From NCBI GenBank assembly GCA_030916685.1, contig JAUPWD010000004.1, forward strand, positions 1 to 5,853: a DNA stretch of 5,853 nucleotides, given 5' to 3'. Positions 4,608 to 5,853 of the stretch are shown piece after piece. A program made the position numbers and the translations under genes. Source of the stretch: Patescibacteria group bacterium. Its GTDB lineage: Bacteria > Patescibacteria > Paceibacteria > Moranbacterales > UBA1568. The notes beneath the pieces were generated by a model that was given only the letters and a program-made list of their open reading frames with translations, did not search any database and was not told where the DNA came from. Position 1 is the first letter of the stretch. Every line of letters begins with the position of its first letter.

Positions 4608-5853
4608 ATGTCTGAAAAAATTCGGGTTCGTTTCGCGCCATCGCCGACGGGATATCTTCATGTCGGAGGGTTGCGGTCGGCACTCTATAATTATCTCTTC
4701 GCGAAGAAGCATGGTGGGGAATTCATCCTGCGGATCGAGGATACTGACCGGTCGCGTTTCGTTGAGGGGGCGATCGAAAGTCTCGTTTCTTCGCTTGATC
4801 GGATGGGAATGAAACGTGATGAGGGTGTGTTTCTCGAGAATGGCCATCTTGTACAGAAAGGCGACGTGGGTCCATATATCCAGTCGGAGCGTTTGGAACT
4901 CTATCGGAAATATGCCGACGAATTGGTGGCGAAGAGAAAAGCCTATCATTGTTTCTGTACGACCGAACGGCTCGAGGCGATGCGGACGGAGCAGATGAAG
5001 AATAAACAGGCGCCGAAGTATGACAGGCAGTGTCTCTTGCTTTCAGATGAAGAAATTTCCAAGCGGAAAGAAGCGGGCGAGCCATTTGTGATTCGCTTGA
5101 ATGTTTTGGCAGAAAGAGGGGATGTCGTATTTACTGACCTCGTCCGTGGTGAAGTGAAATTCAACGTGAAAGATGTGGATGATCAGGTGCTCATGAAGTC
5201 CGATGGCTTTCCGACGTATCACTTGGCGAATGTCGTCGATGATCATCTGATGCATATCACGCAGGTGATCCGGGGTGAGGAATGGGTTTCGTCGACACCG
5301 AAGCATATTCTCCTGTATGAAGCTTTTGGTTGGGATGCACCAGAATTTGCGCATCTTCCACTCCTTCTCAATGCCGACAAGTCCAAGCTTTCCAAGCGTC
5401 AGGGCGATGTGGCCGCGGAAGATTATTTGGGTGACGGATATCTCGAGGAAGCGCTGGTGAATTTCGTCGCACTCCTCGGTTGGAATCCGGGGCAGGGGAC
5501 GACGCAGGAAATATTTACACTCGATGAGCTTGTCGAGCAATTTGAGTTGTCAAATGTACACAAGGCCGGTGCCGTCTTCGATCGGAAGAAACTCGATTGG
5601 CTGAATGGCGAGTATATCAAGAAGATGCCGGTGGATGAGTTATATAGGCGAATCGATGATGGAAAATTTCTGGAAAAAGAGTTGATTTGGAATGCGCCGT
5701 CCGACATGCAGACGGAAGAATATCTGAAGCGGGTTCTAACAATCGAGCGGGAACGACTCACGAAACTTTCCGATGTCGGTGAACAGAATCTTTTTTTCTT
5801 CGCGACCGATCCGGTATATGATGCGAAGAATTTGAATTGGAAAGAGAATACGA
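4608..5853 (+). CDS. gltX: Glutamyl-tRNA synthetase, N-terminal 415 residues (runs off the right edge)
   Basis: GltX is a class I aminoacyl-tRNA synthetase that charges tRNA(Glu), and in many bacteria also tRNA(Gln), with glutamate. It starts with RFAPSPTGYLHVGG (8-21), containing the HIGH-type signature H18-V-G-G, followed by RIEDTD (42-47) and GPYIQSER (88-95). The KMSKS-type loop is KLSKR (260-264). C115-x-C117 is present, but the second zinc half-site is replaced by YDRQC (138-142), so zinc binding is unlikely. About 10 residues between DEG (71-73) and GPY (88-90) exceed the E. coli-like spacing. The catalytic domain is complete, and an estimated 60-90 residues of the anticodon-binding end are beyond the window. 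The ATG at 4608 lies 18 bases after the glycosyltransferase stop, with no Shine-Dalgarno sequence. The two genes are probably co-transcribed. Discriminating and non-discriminating types cannot be told apart here. Confidence 0.96.
   Translation, partial: MSEKIRVRFAPSPTGYLHVGGLRSALYNYLFAKKHGGEFILRIEDTDRSRFVEGAIESLVSSLDRMGMKRDEGVFLENGHLVQKGDVGPYIQSERLELYRKYADELVAKRKAYHCFCTTERLEAMRTEQMKNKQAPKYDRQCLLLSDEEISKRKEAGEPFVIRLNVLAERGDVVFTDLVRGEVKFNVKDVDDQVLMKSDGFPTYHLANVVDDHLMHITQVIRGEEWVSSTPKHILLYEAFGWDAPEFAHLPLLLNADKSKLSKRQGDVAAEDYLGDGYLEEALVNFVALLGWNPGQGTTQEIFTLDELVEQFELSNVHKAGAVFDRKKLDWLNGEYIKKMPVDELYRRIDDGKFLEKELIWNAPSDMQTEEYLKRVLTIERERLTKLSDVGEQNLFFFATDPVYDAKNLNWKENT

Noticed and set aside
1..5853. 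A previously undescribed multi-gene system such as defence, toxin-antitoxin or a mobile element
   Set aside because: Every substantial coding region matches a known housekeeping or envelope family. I found no transposase, integrase, terminal repeats, tRNA or paired small genes.

Overview
The window looks like chromosomal DNA of a bacterium using the standard code. All five genes that can be read confidently are housekeeping or cell-envelope genes, and nothing indicates a plasmid, phage or insertion sequence. I lean towards a Candidate Phyla Radiation (Patescibacteria) lineage. The reasons are start codons without Shine-Dalgarno sequences, compact spacing, a PriA with an eroded ATPase, a GltX with a short insertion after its DEG motif, and a palindromic repeat inside a gene. 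This placement is an inference from impressions of those genomes, not a proof.

Layout. Bases 1-2879 carry a leftward (minus strand) cluster in the order priA, def, fmt. PriA is the primosome/replication-restart protein, Def is peptide deformylase, and Fmt is methionyl-tRNA formyltransferase, which runs off the left edge. Fmt adds the formyl group to initiator Met-tRNA and Def removes it from new proteins. Their pairing, with priA upstream, is a common bacterial arrangement. Bases 2880-3151 form a divergent intergenic region. It holds the likely priA promoter, a helically phased run of CGG repeats, a perfect 7-bp hairpin and a possible rightward promoter. Rightward genes follow: a 2H-family RNA 2',3'-cyclic phosphodiesterase (thpR type, 3152-3700), an A/T-rich gap with three consecutive inverted repeats (3701-3830), a WecG/TagA/CpsF glycosyltransferase (3831-4589), and glutamyl-tRNA synthetase gltX (4608 to the right edge, incomplete).

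Most worth a second look: (1) the PriA keeps its DNA-binding, zinc and C-terminal regions, but every core helicase/ATPase motif is altered; (2) an imperfect tandem of ATTGCAG units forms a 17-bp perfect inverted repeat that is translated in frame inside the glycosyltransferase, like the Rickettsia palindromic elements; (3) priA and def each have a -10-like hexamer exactly six bases before the ATG, which predicts leaderless mRNAs; (4) CGG units at 10, 11, 10 and 11 bp spacing lie directly upstream of the priA promoter. I did not find a new multi-gene defence or biosynthetic system here.
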